The notes beneath the pieces are model-generated. The model saw only the letters and a program-made list of their open reading frames with translations, was not told where the DNA came from and ran no database searches. A program made the position numbers and the translations under genes. A stretch of 64,000 nt of DNA from Datnioides undecimradiatus. Taxonomy: Eukaryota > Chordata > Actinopteri > Lobotiformes > Datnioididae. The DNA lies in the NCBI GenBank assembly GCA_008933995.1, contig WARS01000009.1, positions 2,760,001 through 2,824,000 on the forward strand, written 5' to 3'. Of the stretch, positions 62,520 to 64,000 are shown piece after piece (positions within the stretch are counted from its first letter, which is position 1; each line of letters starts with the position of its first letter).

Positions 62520-64000
62520 TTACCGTGCCGCATGGAGGAGGTCAAAGGTCAGCTCTGTGACATCAAAGGCGAGATGCTGGTGCATGGGGTCAACAAAGAC
62601 CTCTGGGCCTCCGGATTGGCCAGAGGTGTGCTGGGTGCGTTTGAGAGAATCCAGGGTGGCATAGATGACTCTGGCTCGCTGCTCCTCTGAGGGCGGGTCT
62701 GCCCAGCGATGACAGGGCAGCGATGGCGAGTGAAGGAGGAAGTACACGGACGACGTGTAGACTTTAAGGAACTCCTGTTTTAAATAGGACAGGTCTCTCT
62801 GGAAGACACAAAAGAAGAGAATGAAAGGTTATATACACGGCTGATCAGCAGGCTGCCTGACCGGTATGCACATTCCGCATTAAGAGATGCCCTCGCAATC
62901 CACAAAACACATCAGAAGTTCTTAGCAGAGAAAAGCCAAAATGTTGCTCGTACCATCAGCATCATCTACAGGTCGATGTCAATATTGCACACCCGAATAT
63001 ACACACACACACACACACACACACACTGACCTTCTGCGCTCTGCTCATGTTGGTGTCAGCATCCAGCCAAGCACTCTGAAAGAAGACAACAGTTACATAC
63101 ATTCATTTAAATTCTAAGCAGCTAATGTTGTTTCCAAGTCCAATATTTTAAATGTGCGTTTTTGTTACTAACAGGTTTAGGTGAGCCACACAGTTTAAAA
63201 AGCTCCTAACCCTGTGAGTACTGCACTTTCTCACTCACTACTGACCCTGAGAGCATCCAGCAAGTCTGGTTGGTCCAGCAGCACAGGAAAGGTCGAGAGT
63301 ATCGGACTGCATATCAGATCTGAGGCAGAGAGACATTTTATGTAAACACAGTTATTCAAAGGAAGCGTCCAATTTCAATGAGAGGTATTGAAGGTGTAAG
63401 TTACCTGCATTCTGCATGGTAGGCCTGTCCATCAGTAGTGTGTCAGCTAGCAGCTGTCGGTGTAGAGCCAGCAGGTGGACGCAGCTCAAGCAGTGCAGCA
63501 GAGTGTCTGGGAGGACACTGTATATAAAATATACAGCAAAGCATATGTTGTCATATTAATATACACAGGTGAACTATGAAGGTCTCCAAATAAATTTATG
63601 AATGATTTACCGTTACTTAACAGGATCGTACAAGCCACTCTGCTCAGTGGTGTTGTTTTTGTGCCGATGCACCCACCTGAGCTGCGTTCTGGTCCGATTG
63701 TTGACTGATTTCAACTTAACAATGAGTTTGGGCTGCCGCCTGGCCTGAAGCATCTGCTGGAAAACACCAGCTGGAGCTGGGAAGAGAGAAGAGGTTTTAA
63801 CTTCTCTTGTGGTTTTTTATTGTATTTAAAAATTAAAGAATAAATAAAGTTTTTAGGTAGAGAGCAACTGATTATCCCACTTCACAAAAACAGTGTTTAT
63901 TTTCTCTTTCATGTTATGCATCCGAGTGTACAGCTCTTTCTTCTTACACGCCCTAGTGACGAAGGCTTCCACTGCAACATCTTTCTCATAGGGAGTACCA
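62520..64000 (-). CDS. nphp1: Nephrocystin-1, C-terminal exons only (cut by window edge)
   Basis: Six coding exons in transcript order: 64000-63948 (partial), 63776-63677, 63517-63405, 63319-63246, 63075-63031 and 62798-62520, ending in TAA. All junctions are GT-AG and in frame, giving about 220 residues. Readable blocks include YEKDVAVEAFVTRA, QARRQPKLIVKLKSVNNRT, SPILSTFPVLLDQPDLLDAL, RDLSYLKQEFLKVYTSSVYF and the end FDVTELTFDLLHAAR. I read this as the conserved C-terminal nephrocystin homology region; the coiled coil and SH3 domain would lie to the right of the window. Nephrocystin-1 is a scaffold of the ciliary transition zone. Human NPHP1 lies next to MALL in the same relative orientation, which supports the call. 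The family identification is from memory and synteny, not from a search. Confidence 0.72.
63001..63026. repeat. (CA)n microsatellite beside an nphp1 splice donor
   Basis: A CA run of about 26 bases. In the transcript it reads TG and starts about four bases inside the intron that follows the 45-nt penultimate coding exon. Confidence 0.95.

Overview
The window is vertebrate nuclear DNA, most likely from a spiny-rayed (percomorph) teleost. Genes are split into short exons with GT-AG introns, GT/CA microsatellites are dense, and several short interspersed sequences look like ones common in fish genomes. There is no operon, CRISPR array, plasmid or phage signal. All protein assignments come from reading spliced exons by eye and comparing them with remembered families; no search was run.

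Layout. Positions 1-17,876 carry no gene I can support; they hold old repeats, a 1.3 kb pyrimidine-rich tract and one weak exon candidate. Positions 17,877-37,466 (+) hold a complete 12-exon mrps5 (mitochondrial ribosomal protein uS5m); the exons add up to 1,218 nt in one frame, 405 residues. Positions 39,762-43,584 (-) hold a complete four-exon MAL-family gene of 152 residues, tail-to-tail with mrps5. Positions 46,599-53,240 (-) hold a second complete four-exon MAL-family gene of 157 residues with the same intron phases, so it is a tandem paralogue. Positions 53,241-62,519 are gene-poor and contain a diffuse interspersed repeat and a 360-bp solo LTR with a near-perfect target duplication. From 62,520 to the right edge (-) lie the last six coding exons, the first of them cut by the edge, of a gene read as nphp1 (nephrocystin-1), about 220 C-terminal residues.

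How the genes relate. They do not form a functional pathway: mrps5 serves mitochondrial translation, the MAL proteins are four-pass raft and membrane-sorting proteins, and nephrocystin-1 is a ciliary transition-zone protein. What links them is synteny. In human, MAL and MRPS5 are convergent neighbours on 2q11, while MALL and NPHP1 are neighbours on 2q13. Here mrps5, two MAL genes and nphp1 are contiguous with matching relative orientations, as if the two human loci were one.

I found no convincing new biological system. The most checkable unusual items are the solo LTR, the tandem MAL pair with an enlarged loop in one copy, a 35-bp minisatellite inside its first intron, a CpG-rich island with a good start context inside an mrps5 intron, and simple repeats lying right against splice sites.
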